Shown here piece after piece: positions 12,094-24,867 of a stretch of DNA of 64,000 bases; the stretch's first letter is position 1; every line of letters starts with the position of its first letter. The position numbers and the translations under genes are program-made. The DNA is from Himantopus leucocephalus (taxonomy: Eukaryota > Chordata > Aves > Charadriiformes > Recurvirostridae), in assembly GCA_003993805.1 (NCBI GenBank), contig RSEF01000002.1, positions 7,002,183-7,066,182 on the forward strand, read 5' to 3'. The notes under the pieces were generated by a model. That model saw only the letters and a list, made by a program, of their open reading frames with translations. It searched no databases and was not told where the DNA came from.

Positions 12094-15000
12094 TTATTTG
12101 GAGCTCTATTAGGAATGGATATTGGACTTCGAACTGCAATCAGGTACTAAAAGTTGTTAAATACCTAAAGTGTCTTTTACATCAGAGCCAGAGGATAAGT
12201 TTATCAAAACATGTATCGGTTCTAAAAGCAAAAGCATTAGCACCTACAGTGAGAAACAGAAAGAGACTGTCAGTGGGTGACTATGTCCTCCCAGATGTAG
12301 GCACGCTAGAGCTCATCTCACAGGGCATGGTTTTTTTTCCACACATATAAAACATGCTCTCATCTAGGACAATATATATGCTAAATGTATATAATGATAT
12401 ACTGTGTGTATACTGACATTATAAAAAGCTCTTACAGTTTTTTAACTGCCTTTTCTTTCAAATTTAAGATGATTACATATTTCTTGGCTCCGAATCAGCT
12501 CGTCACTGGACCTACTTGAGTGGCCAAACATGCTGAAATGACACAGGGATTTTCTTCTCTTGATGGAAAACCAGTGGCTGTTTGCTGCCTCAAGCAAACT
12601 CTGGCTACAGGTGATTTCCACCAACTCTGCAGTTTGCCTTTAGAGGTACAATATTGCTTTTAATACTCCTAATTTCCTCTTCATGACTGTAAGAAATCCT
12701 AGCACAGATTGAAGGGGTGGGTTTGGGGGGGTTGTTTTTTGCTGTTTATTTCAAACTGTGGCATTTTTCAAAATAAATAGATTTTTATTCCACTCCCAGT
12801 AATAAAATTGTACTAAATGGAAGTGCAACAGTCCTCTTTTGCTGGGTTTCTCACTGCCTCCCTTTGGATCGAGGGTTGGTCCCATGTCAGCAGGATCCAT
12901 TTCACCCTCCAGCCTGACATTCCCTCTTCCGACAGATGCTCCTGTCTACCAGACTCCCCATTTCGGCAACTTCAGGATTCTCTCACCTCCCAGGGCTGCT
13001 TGAAGTCAGTGCAGCCTCTGCTTTCCAGCCTCTCCTAAACTCCCGACTTCTCAGCCCATACAGGGGATATAGCTGAGAGTGAAATCTCTTCCCCAAAGAC
13101 AGATACCCTATTCTCTCCTGTGGCCTGTAACAGCAGCTAAAACACGGAGACCAACAAGCAAAACACACAAGATGCTGGCAAAATACCCTGCATCTTATAC
13201 TAGAATAAATTTCAGTTGCTATTCACCAAACCCCTCCCATCACCTCACTAAGAGAGCCCCTTTAAACCCTTCAGGCTTTGGGTCTGATCCCACGAAAGAG
13301 TCAGCCTCATCATTATCGGACATTCATTATCTCACAGGTCCATTAATCGCAGCGCTAACTGCATGTGCCCAGCATTAAGTCTGGTAGCAGAAAGGGAAAA
13401 ATGCAAGAAGAATGCATGAAGCCTGAAATATGCCTCTTTATCCTGACAAAACTCGTCAATTTAAATTAAAATCAATAAGCAAAAGAGGAGTTCCCGAAAA
13501 CCTGTGGTTTGGGGGTTGCAGTGACTAGCCATGGCAATTAGTTGCCCAGCAGTTTGGGCTGCTCTGAAATGAGCACTATGAGAAACCAGGCATTGCAGGA
13601 TGCAGAGACCAGATGGTTTTAGGCTGAAATTAAATAAACACCCCCCAAAAGATAATCTCTCTTTCCAAAACACTAAGGAAAAGTTATGCAAGGAAAAAAA
13701 ACCCCTCCAAGCTGCATTCTTTAACTAGATAAAGAACATTTTGTTCAGCCTTGAAGTATCTATTGTAATTAAATGCTCTAAAAACAGGACAACAGCCCTG
13801 TGCCAGCCATGCATACAAAAGAGACAAAACACGATGAAAAAAAACAAAACACCCAAGACCCATGCATTTCTTACACAGCCTCAAGAATGCCTGCCTCTCG
13901 GCAGAGTCCTGCAGTGCACTCGGGTGTCCACCTAAATGAATGCAAAACCTATTCGCCCTGCTAAGATAAATAAATTAAAAATAAAAAAAAAAGAATCAAA
14001 TCTGAAGATACCCACAGACAACCAAGCCCCGTTCTGACTTACAGCTCTGAAAAATCCTGCAGTCTGGCTGGAAACGTCCATTGAAGAACTGCATTCAAAG
14101 CTTTTCCCTAAAGGCAGGCGCATTTAAACATCTCAGGCTCTGCTACTGAAGCCGATGCTGCAACAGATGGGGACCAGGGCTGGGTGTGTTCCTCCTTCCC
14201 ATCGCGGCGCTGCGAGAGGATGGCAGGAGCGGTAGGTAATGCAGGAGAAGGCAGGCGATGGTTTTCTCCCTCGCTGCAGGCTCCCTGCCAAAAACGCTTT
14301 AGGCATCGCAAGATTCGATTACACGACTGCAGCAACCTGCCACATTAACTCTGACGGGGGCCAGCAACACACACGGACGGTACAAGCAGGTAATTAAGCG
14401 CTGTATTGGGTGCATTAGCTAAATGTTGCGGGTACACCAGGGAAGTTGAAGAGTTTGAATAACCGCAGACATTTTTAATGTGATCAGAAGGAAAAAAGAT
14501 CCTGTTTTCAATAGCAGAAGTTACAGATAACTGAGGCTGCATCTGCATTAGTAACAAATACTTGGGGGAAGGCAGCACAGATTCATTTTCAACTGCTGGA
14601 GTATCCACTGCACCATAACAGCCTTATTTCCCACTTAACCACAAGTCCACTTTCTAGCTGTACAAAAGTCACATTATTTCTCTGGGCTTAAGTTTTCCCA
14701 TCTGCAGCACGAACAGAGAAAAACTTAATTGACTTTGTAATCTATTATAAAGACCTCACTGGGAAAACACAGTGTTTTAGCGCAAAGTATAACATCACCG
14801 TTAAAAATAAAGATAATAGCAGAGATTTTGAGAGGGTATCAAGTGACCGAGTGTGAGCAGAGCCATGTAAACTCTCCCAGTAGGAGCTGAGGGATGGTGA
14901 GGATCTGAGTTTTCTCCTTCATCAAGAATTATTTGAAAAATCCCTCTTTATAATCACATTCAGCTTTGATTATTCCACCAAACAATCTCACAGTGTCCTT

Positions 15001-18000
15001 TACTGGCAAAGAAATCACTCGCCAGACCATGGGGCTATATCATATCCTTGGCCAAGATGCTATTGAAGGCTGCCACAGATGAGGTCAGCTCTGGTAGAAC
15101 AAAGCTAACATGAAGGCAGAAAGATCACCTCTGCAGCTTCCAATATTTTAAACAAAAGGCATCAAAATACTCGTGCAATGAACTGACACCTCTCTGGAGA
15201 AACAGGTGGCCAGATCCTGAGCCATGAAGCATTGCCAGCCTTTTCTTGGCCATTTTGAAATAACATTTGTGATGATGTATTGAAATACTCTTTAACACGG
15301 AGGGTTCGCTTTAATTAATGGCTACTGGTCACTAAATAATTACAGTGAGGTGGGCTTGGCTTACACATCACTCTCAGTCTATTTATCCTATTCATTGCAA
15401 GACCCTGCACCCTTTGCAGCTGGGCGCAACCAACACTGTCCTTAATTCTGTCTAAATAAAACGATAAATATCACTGAAGCCAGGCAGTGCGTTTTCTTCA
15501 GCAGCAAGAGGTGAGGTTCAGCTGATGCCCCTCATGTGCCAGGCAGAGAGCGCATCCTAGGAAATGGCCACTGCCCTCCCTTCCCTCGGCGTGCTGAGTG
15601 CAGCTGATGAAACAAGTCCCTTTGGAGCAAAAAAGCCGAAAATGGTACATACTGTTCACTCACAAATGGCAGCTATTACTTGAACCATTTTAAGACAAGC
15701 TCAGTGGCAGCCCTTTTTAACACAGAAATGAACAAATATTTAGCATTTAGATGTTTTTTCCCCAGCTAAATGAACATTTTATGCATGCAGAATATACAAA
15801 TCGTTTAGGAAAATAAACAAGCTTCCTCTTAAACTCTGTTTCAGGGGTACCAGGGAAACAAGTCAACCAGCTGGAGCAAGCTAAATACATTTGTGTCTCT
15901 CCTACTTGAGCTGCAGGAGAAAGGAAGGCATCTGTGCCTGACCTAGAGAGGGTAAAAGGGAAGATTGGATTCATCTTGGAATAAAAGAGGTTCTCCTACA
16001 AACCAGACTGCAAAGCAAGGTTCAGCTCAAATGCTTCTCTGTATAGCTAACTTAAAAGGATTATTCTGATTAGAGATCAGATCAAATAAAAGGGGTATTA
16101 ACAGCCAGCAAAATGTCCCGTATCCCTAAATCATCCCTTTCAAATTGCTCACAGGGCTCAGTTTGATGTAGCCAATTTCAAGAATCACCCAGACCTATTA
16201 AGGTGGGTTTTTTTTTAAATTAATCCTCAAAACTGGTTCTGCTCTCAAAGTCTGATTTGGCACAAATTCTACCTCAAAAACATGCTTTTTCCTCCCCCAC
16301 CTTTGGATAAGGAATACGAAGCAGGAGAAACAGATTGCACAACTACATCTCAGATAAGCAGAACAGTTAATGGTTTAGATACCGTTTCATAAATATTTGC
16401 TGAACTGGTTTTTGGATTCTGTCCAGTTTCTGACATCCATGAAAAACATTGAATAATTTGCCATTTTCTTTCAACCTTCAGGGACGAAAAATAGGCAGGG
16501 AGGTTTTATTGTTACCATTTTTACCATTATTTAATGACTACTTGCATTCATGTTGATGCGTCCTACCAAAGAAGCCCAAGCTATTCTTGAATCTACGGGC
16601 CTGAGGTGTCCAAGTCACATTTATGTAAATATTTGTGTATTCTTTAATAATTAATTAAAACCTCTCTTATGACTGAAATATTCCCAAATCAAATACCCGT
16701 GCTCTGATGCGGCTGGCTGGGCAACTGGTAAAGATCTGAGAAAAAAGAAACTGATTTCTGAATAAATACCTTGTTTCAAATTGGGATTTCAAGTGCGTGT
16801 GCTCTACGGGAGATACTGAGGCTCAGGACTGAAATGCAGCAGCCTCGGTGACAAAAAGCAGCAGTGAGTTAGTGTACAACATCTTGCACAAGATGGTGCG
16901 ACATGTGAAATTACTCAAATAAAGTTATTAAATTATATTTTCAACCGTACCTTACTGACAAGTTCTAGGAGTCTGTATGAAAAGGGGTCCAAAATTCTAG
17001 CAGTTTCCGTATATATTAAGGACAATTTATAAGCCCCTAGAAAACGCTTTATCTAATTTTCCATGCAAGTGGATTTTTCAGATTTCTTATTTTTTTTTCA
17101 AATTCTTAAGTCTTTGCATTTTAAGCTCAGCAGTCATTATTCATTTTACAAATACATGTCTTTAAAAAAGATTTCAGTTTGGAGCACTTCTAGACCACTC
17201 ACATATTTGGACTGACCGTATGATTTTCACACTTTACCAGACAGTAACACTGAGGGAGAAAAATCACCAAAACCCACCTGTACCTTTGACAGTGAAACAA
17301 ACACTCACTTATGGTCCAAAGACCAAACTATGATAAAAGTAGATTCATAACTATCACATTTTCACCAGTGTAAAGCTACAAAATTAGTTTCCCAACTGAG
17401 ACAGAGTCAGTGTTGTACCAGCTGCATCTTGTTTTTCCATTTGAAGAGTTTAATGATTCTGGTTTGCAAAAATTCAGAGCCAGACCCTCAATTGGCTTTG
17501 GATTTGGTTGCACACAATTCCTGCACAATTCCCTCGAGCTGTTCCAAAACACCAACTCTATTTCATCTTTTTGGTCCAAGTACAAGCCTAAAGTATCATA
17601 AATTTCAAACTAGCAGTACAGCAACCTTCCACAGTTTCCCAGAGGAGACTAAAAATGCCGGGCTATTGGTTGGTGTTATTTATATTCTATAATTTTCCAC
17701 AAAGACCTGGTGGTTGTCTAAGTACTACATAAAATTAGATGAGTTCATGGGGTCTGTTTCCATTATAGTTTCCTTGTTCTTACTAAGCAAGCAGTGTCAT
17801 GAAATCAATGGAGCTACTGTCTGTGAAGATACCACTTAGAAACACGGCAGCATATAGCAATTACCGAAGCACAAGGTGAGCCAGAGCTCTACATGGCAGG
17901 GCAGAGCTTTTGTTCAGTGCATAATTAAGAAAGATTTTTCATATTTGGACAAGGAATGCAGACATCATATTCATGTTGCCCTATCCCCAGTCCTACTGAG

Positions 18001-21000
18001 CACAGGGAGCAGCAACCAAAAGCGACGCACAATACAGATGTGCACCACAGCAGCCTGCAGCCAAGAAGCCAACACACTTGGGGGATGCTCCACCTGGGGG
18101 AGAAGCAACTTTTTGAAGGGCAGGAAAAGTGACAGCAGTAGTTGGAAGACCAGCGGAACCCAATGGAAAGATGAAACAGGGAGAGAAAATTCCTGAACTG
18201 CACCATAAACTACACCAGCTCTTAGCAGGACACCCAAAGTAGTCTCTCAAGTTGATGTTTGGCAAAGGACAGCTGTGATCTGCAAGGTTTGGAAAAGGGA
18301 GTACAAGAAAAAAAAGCAGTAAGCCCCAAGAATAAGAGGTAGGGATGAACTGTGGAGTCCATCCCCTCAAATCAGGCAAAACTGGAAATCAGGGTGGTGG
18401 AGACAGAACAAACTGGAAAGAGAGAAGAGCAGAGAGAAATATCCCATGGAAAAAAAAAATCCACAGTTTATTCCTTTATTCGTATCAAACAGTCACATTT
18501 TTTTCTTTGCAATTTTTCAGCATGATCTACCAAGCAGTGAACTGAATAGCTGGGATTCCTGACTCACTGTTGACAAGCCAGAAGGAGAGTATCCATGTGA
18601 GAAATGCCAAACCCCAGTAAGTAAGTGCCCACCTCTCCCGGGGGAAGGGAACACCTCGCAAGCCTCTGCAATGAAGGTGGATCACACTACACCAGAGATG
18701 CCTCGGCCAGCTTGGGTACCAAAAGCAGGATAGCTGCGTGATCGAATTAATACGTCTAGTTCTTTAGCAGGACTAAAGCAGAGTTTGGGGTTTTTTTTTT
18801 CTCTGTATTTACATATACACCCAAATGCAAATGATATTGAATTGACTAGGTGTTCATACAATGACAGTGTTGGAGGCTGCACAATAGCAGCCTTGTCCCA
18901 TGCTCCGCACTGGCCCTTCCCACTGCCTTTCCCACCTTGTCCCAATGTCTAGACCTACGCAGACAGAGGGATGCAGCCTCTTCCTTATATCGTGGTGGGG
19001 AGGAGGAGGCTGGAGGCACTCCTGGAGAAGTGCCAGCACAAAGCTGGGCTGTGTTTGGGGTCAGTGGAGGTCTCTGAGTGACAGGGGAGAATTATGAGGG
19101 TTGGGCTAGGACATGGTGTTCAATAACTCACGGAGCAAAGGACTGACACTTTGGACTGTAATCCTCTATGATGCGGGTGAAGTTCCTCAGAGATGTCCTG
19201 ATCTCAGAGGACGAATAAATCAGAGAGCAAAATTAACGTTGGAGACTTGGTGGTCCCTCATTCAGCCTTACCCGAGGCATTCAGAGAGGCTGAGACACTG
19301 GTATCAGTGAAGCTCTGGGAGGTTTTGCATCAGAATTGTGCAAAACTCAAGGGTAGCGATCGGGTGACTCAGTATGACCTGAGTTACAGCCTGGAGGCCA
19401 GACCAGAGAGGCCACCAATTTTCTTCTCTAAAAAAGGCACTGAATTTTAAAAATCCTGAAAGACAGGAGACTGGTCTTACCCTGCTTCTAGCGTATCTCT
19501 TAACAGCTTGGCTGAGAAACACCCTTCGTGGGACAGAAATAGTCCTACAGGGCAGCAGAAGAAGGATGATACTACAGCATCTAGAAATGAGAGAAAACCA
19601 CATGGGAGTAGGAACTGGTGGGTTAAGAATAAGAGCTCCAACCACAGGCTTCAGCATAAAATCCTTGCATATCTGTGTGCATACCCAAGACTATCGGTAT
19701 CCATGAAAATGTGTACTCTGCAATATGACTTTTCAGCTTCACTGGTCCCAGACTGGGACCTCTAAGGACCAGCACTTCCATGAGGACTTGGCCATGAGGA
19801 CATCCATGAGATGCCTCAGCTCTGCTGCTGCCCCCTTGATCCCTTTGCCTTCAGGCTGCTTCATGTTCCCTCCCTCAGCAACGTGCACTGCTCTTGGGGG
19901 CTGTGGCAGCAACGGGGATGGGGGAGGCAGTGCCCAAAAAGCCAGGGAAATGGGGCAGAACAACGAGGCAGCAAGGTCAGAAAAAGGTGATGGGAATTAG
20001 CTCCACATAAAACCAGCCCCACCTGAACTGTCTATAATATTTTAAGCCTGGCTTAGAATTTCTGGCTGAGTACATATAATGGTACAGCACATCTGCAGCT
20101 CTCTGGAGAGCACTAATTATTTACCCAAAAGAAAACATCCCACTACAATAACATCACAGCACAGCTATCCAGGAATTAAGATGCTCTTGCACGCTGCACA
20201 GCATATTTTATTTTCTTTGAACCTCATGACTATTTGTCACCCATCTTAGGACTCAGTCATGCTGGACATTGAGTTATTTCATCTCAGTTGTCCCCGTGAC
20301 TCCAGGGCACAGGTAAATTACTCACGTACTCACACTTTTGCACAGCCTGGCTAGGGACGGTATGTTCTCCATGTTGGGTTTTCTAAGGCACTACGTGCAC
20401 TTAGCAACTTTGCTGCATGCAGGTTTAAAGTATGCAATAAATAGTAACCATTAACTCTGAACTGAAGCAAGAGCCCACCTAGAAAAGGATAAAGTGGCTG
20501 CCTACATACAGTAATGAGCAGTTAAAATGTCATCAAAGGTTTAGAAGCTGAAGTACAGAGATGTCTGCTGGTATCAACCGGCTGCTGAAAAAAAAATGGA
20601 GGTAACAGCACGACACAGCATTTAAATTAGGTCAGCATTGGCGGAAAATAAATACTTTTAAATAAGTATATTGCGATGCAGAAAACTGACACAGAGTCAC
20701 AAATTCGCCATAAAGAATGCAGTAAATGCATTTGTCAGCTTACTGAAGTAAACAAGTTTATCTACTCATTTTCATTTACAGGGGCGTGCTGCAGTTTGGG
20801 GCTGAATATAATGGGTACAAGCAATACGGACATTTGAAAACTGGCACGAACACTTTAGGAATAGCTACATCCACAATATTATGCTAGTTCACATCAGAAA
20901 GGGCACTCAGACTTTTAGACTGTAGCTACAGATGATCACAGGGATTTTTGGAATACAAATGGACCATTTACCTGAGAGCCAGACTCGTACCACCTGCGGA

Positions 21001-21383
21001 TTGCCCAGCTCTCAGCTAAGGATGCTCCAGCGTGGGCTGGGGCTGTCGGCAAAACAGCCACGTGGGAAAGGGCCGGCGGTCGGCGTGCCCAGCTCCTCTC
21101 TGCTGATGCTGGAGCTCAGGGACCTCTCATCAGAGCCACGTTCCCTCCCCAAAAGGATGCAAGAGGCTTGGAGGCAAAGCTCTGCTGTTTTACTGGGGTA
21201 TCGGCTAGCACAGGGGAAGCCACATGGTAATGAGCTCTGACATAGATGCCATTTATGATAAAAGTTCAGTGTTTATTTAACGGGCAGAAGCTTGCAAATA
21301 GCAGCTCTGGATATAGGACACACTCGGTGAGAGTGCAGTTATTTTAAGATTAAATAGTTGATTTCCACCACTGGGACTTATTT

Positions 21384-21420
21384 ACAAAAAATAAAACAAA
21401 AAAACCCAACCAAACAAATA
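21384..21420. repeat. A-rich low-complexity tract
   Basis: ACAAAAAATAAAACAAAAAA followed by CCCAACCAAACAAATA. It is complementary in character to the T/G-rich tract about 300 bases downstream (21703-21749), so the two could pair, though no exact inverted repeat exists. Confidence 0.85.
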
Positions 21421-21702
21421 AGAGTACACACAGAGTTTAGGTTTTACTTCCTAATTTTACCATGTCAATAATGATTTAAAATAATCTACCCACACCAGAA
21501 AGAAAAGTGTGCTCTCAAAGTCTCTGACCACAGGCAACAGCACTTTAAACACATCCTAGAAACAAAATCTGCCTAAAGAAAAGTGAACACAATTTGATTT
21601 TAAAGAACCCAACAAATAAACAACCAACAAAATTTAAAAAATCAATACAAGTACAAACAATCATTGCAGAAGAAAAGCTTATGTCTGTTTCTTTAGTATT
21701 CC

Positions 21703-21749
21703 GGTTTTGTTTTGGTTTGGGGTTTTTTGTTTTTTGTTTGTTTTTTTTT
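21703..21749. repeat. T/G-rich low-complexity tract
   Basis: Repeating GGTTTTGTTTTGGTTTGGGG and TTTTTTGTTTG units. No telomeric array and no element boundary seen. Confidence 0.85.
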
Positions 21750-21980
21750 AAAGGTAAGACAGCATTGCACACAAAGCAATCACTAAGGCATATATAAAAA
21801 AAGGTTTTTCACCCTTAAAAGGTATGTGAAATAATTTAAAAGTGGAAGCCTTTTAAAGGCTGTAACCTGTACATCCGACAAAGAAAAGGGTGTAAACTGT
21901 CACTGGATTCATCTTCCTCATACCCTGATCCTGATCAATAGCCATAATAATGTGTGTGAATATACACACCTACCTGAAAA

Positions 21981-22016
21981 TATACACACATATATATAGA
22001 TACAGATACATATACA
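21981..22016. repeat. TA/CA microsatellite
   Basis: Imperfect TATACACACATATATATAGATACAGATACATATAC. A CA/TG-rich prelude begins near 21950. Confidence 0.85.
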
Positions 22017-23355
22017 AAAGCTACTGTTGCATGTGAATATTTTTAGGTCTCCCCACCTCCCATGGTCCATGCTCCCTGTTAGATCTATATTTTACGTGAT
22101 GAAAGATGGCTTTGTGGTTGAGGCTGGCAAGGTATCCATGTTCTATTCCCAGCCACGACTTGGATAAGCTCCGGCAAGCCCTGAAGGCTGGAGCAAGCAA
22201 AACACTGATGGGTCTCTCTTCTCAATCAAACCTTGGCTAGGTTTGCTTAGGAAGAGTTCAATTTTATTTTTATTTTTAACATACTTTGGGCATTTTCATA
22301 GAACTGGAAGAAAACTGATTTTTTTTTTTAACTTGTGTGCATTTGACACAATACTGGCCTAAACCTACAAACAAAATACAGCAACGGCTACAACCCACAA
22401 ATGAAGCATCACTTGTTTGATTCCTCACACTGAAGTCCTCTTCCACAGACACCTGCGCTTCCAGACATGACCCAAACGCCCCACTCTCAACTGGGGGCAG
22501 CACCGCAAGCCCCAAACCTGCCGCCTTCAGCAAACTGGCCCAACACATCGTTACTGCACTGGCAGGGCTCAATTTAGTAAATGTTACTGAATTCCTCTCC
22601 CAGTGCAAACCCCATCCTTCTACCCAAGGAAGGGACACACCATGATATTAATAATTGTACTGTCAGTGTCTTCTTGGGGAGCTGAGCTTATGTGTGAAGA
22701 AGAAAACACAATGTTAAAACCTTCCAAATTAGCAGGGGCACAGAGGCTGGCAGGGTACCAGCAGCATTTCCAATCCGCTGGTTTCATAGCCTGGCTGTCT
22801 AGTTGAGACTTTTCCCTTCAAAAATCGATTTCAACACCCTTGTTCATTATTTATCTGTCATTTATTGTTTACTGCACCAAATTTGGGACATCTCTACCAG
22901 TTTACGTGAACTGGCAAATGTCTTTCAGGCTTCACCATTTTCAATTTACTACTCAACAGCTTCTTCTCATTATCTACAGACATAATCCAGCCAGCCTATT
23001 TGATTGAAGATTCCTGGCACTTAATTTTAATTCTCCCAGGATAGCATTTGTGATTACAAGGTGTCCTGATATTAAAATCCCACCAAGAACACTTTCATTG
23101 ACATTGTTAGGTTGTAGACATCTGAGATTATTTCCAGGTGCACCTCACCTTAGTGCAATCAAGCAGTACAGCTGAAGAACCAGCCCTGAAGAAAACCAGA
23201 AATAAGCAGAGATGTCCCACCTTTGTATCTAGCATCACTTCTAACAAAAACAACCTCTATAATTATGCTGCAAAAATACTGAAGGCTGCAATAAGAATAC
23301 TAAATTATGTCATATCCATTTAAAAGATTAACCAATTTGATCCAACATTCCGCAA

Positions 23356-23500
23356 GTCACAGAACAGCCGAAGTTGGAAGGGACCTCAAAAGATGATCTG
23401 GTCCAACCTTTCATGGGAAGGAGAGCCTAGATGAGATTATCTAGCACCCTGTCCAATCACATTTTGAAAACCTCCTGGCAAGGCCACTTCCATACCTCAA
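23356..23500 (-). mobile_element. CR1 LINE fragment, 3' end
   Basis: The + strand reads as the reverse complement of the CR1 3' region: a CACAGAA...GTTGGAAGGGACCTCAA block, then GATCTGGTCCAACC-like text, AGATGAGATTATCTAGCACCCTGTCCAA, and a decayed TTTTGAAAACCTCC. These are standard landmarks of avian CR1 3' ends. Only about 145 bases remain, with no coding part. The element's 3' terminus faces lower coordinates. Confidence 0.82.
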
Positions 23501-24845
23501 AATAACACTTTGTTATATCGTGTCTGTTTTAATCACTATGTTACAGTGCTGTGTTGGATAACATGTCTAAAAGCTTACTGAGCTTACAGAAATCACCCTG
23601 CAAGTGCCCAACCACTTCCTTCCAGCTGTCAGCACTAGATTAGCTTCTGAACAGGAACAAGTCCCATAAACAGCAGGATCATCTGTTTTGAAGGTTGGAG
23701 ACTGAAATCTTGTTTCTTGGGCAACATTCAATAATTTAAAGCACATTCTTATGTGTTTGATAAAATGTCTTTTCGTTCCTTTTCTAGTATTTACAAGTCT
23801 ATACACAATTTCTGGGATTTTCCAACCGCAGCAGGCAGCTGGTGGGGGATGCAGGTCCCAGTCCCAGTCTCTAAGCTGCCTCCATGAATGACCATGGAAA
23901 AACGTGTGCTTCAGTCTGGCAGGTCTTATTTGCTTCCACTGATTTATCAGCAAGAATCACTTTTCCACACCAGGCTGTGCAGCCACTTTTGCAAAACGCA
24001 GGAGTATCAATTTAGAACAAGGCAGCATGACCACAACTCTTCTTTATTTGTATTTATCATGAAAATGGAAAAATCATAAACAGTTATTCTCACAACTTTT
24101 CTGTATATGGGACCTTTTCCCCCACCTCTCATTTCTGCCCTCCTTTGCTGCTTCTTTAGAGTATATGCTTTCAGACATACCTCCTTCTGACAGAATGTTA
24201 TATGGTAACAAGTATCATTTAGTGTGATTATGATACAAAGATAGAAATATGGCATTAAATAGGCAGCATCAAAAAACCTGAGGAAGCATTTGGCCAGGGC
24301 ACCAGGAGTAAGTGTGACAAACAGAACCTTTGGATCTCGATCAACAGCTAGTGGCTGAGGGCTATGCAAACCACTCCGGAAAGCCTTTCAACCTTGCCCT
24401 TGCTGTTGCATACCTCTGCAGGGCTCCTGCCAAAGATAATTCTCCCGTACAGTTCATTAACATATTCTGAAGAGAGAATTTTATTTACTTAAGAATATGT
24501 TAATTACTATATGTATGTATTATTAGCAGCACTTTTTTAAGAAATGCACAAGATGTCAGCTATTTTGGAAGAAGAAAAATAAAAAGGAGGAATCACAGCT
24601 ACAAAATACTCCTGGATTGCCCTCTCCTAGAGCTTAAAGTGAAAACATTATGAGTGTGGCATAATATACCAGTTATAATGTCCTGAAACAGAATAAACAT
24701 TTCCATCCACGTACAGCTTGAGATATTTGTTTCTCCAGGACGACTGCCTCTCTTCTTGATTGCAAAGCAGCTTTTGAAAACAAATTTCCCAGTCCCTCTG
24801 CCTTCCACTCTAATGCTCTTGAAATACCCATGTTTAACAAGTTGG

Positions 24846-24867
24846 AGGAGGTCCTTGGGGACCTCCT
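24846..24867. other. Perfect 9-bp stem hairpin
   Basis: AGGAGGTCC and GGACCTCCT are perfect inverted repeats around a 4-base loop (TTGG). Isolated in otherwise featureless sequence; too short and GC-rich for a typical pre-miRNA. Confidence 0.6.

Larger units (their letters stand above)
10273..23355. other. No gene recognised
   Basis: Mostly unique-looking AT-rich DNA with a single-N junction at 11.97 kb and low-complexity tracts at 11.7 and 21.4-22.0 kb. A slightly GC-richer stretch (20.95-21.24 kb) is open for 102 codons on the + strand, but its translation has no domain I know and no splice context. Confidence 0.6.

Noticed and set aside
20240..20320. Resemblance to a reptile/bird repeat with a TAAATTACTCACGT-type motif
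   Set aside because: Only scattered short matches to what I remember of the family; ends not definable.
20932..21240. A 102-codon + strand frame in a slightly GC-rich patch
   Set aside because: No start context, family resemblance or neighbouring exons. Composition alone can explain it.
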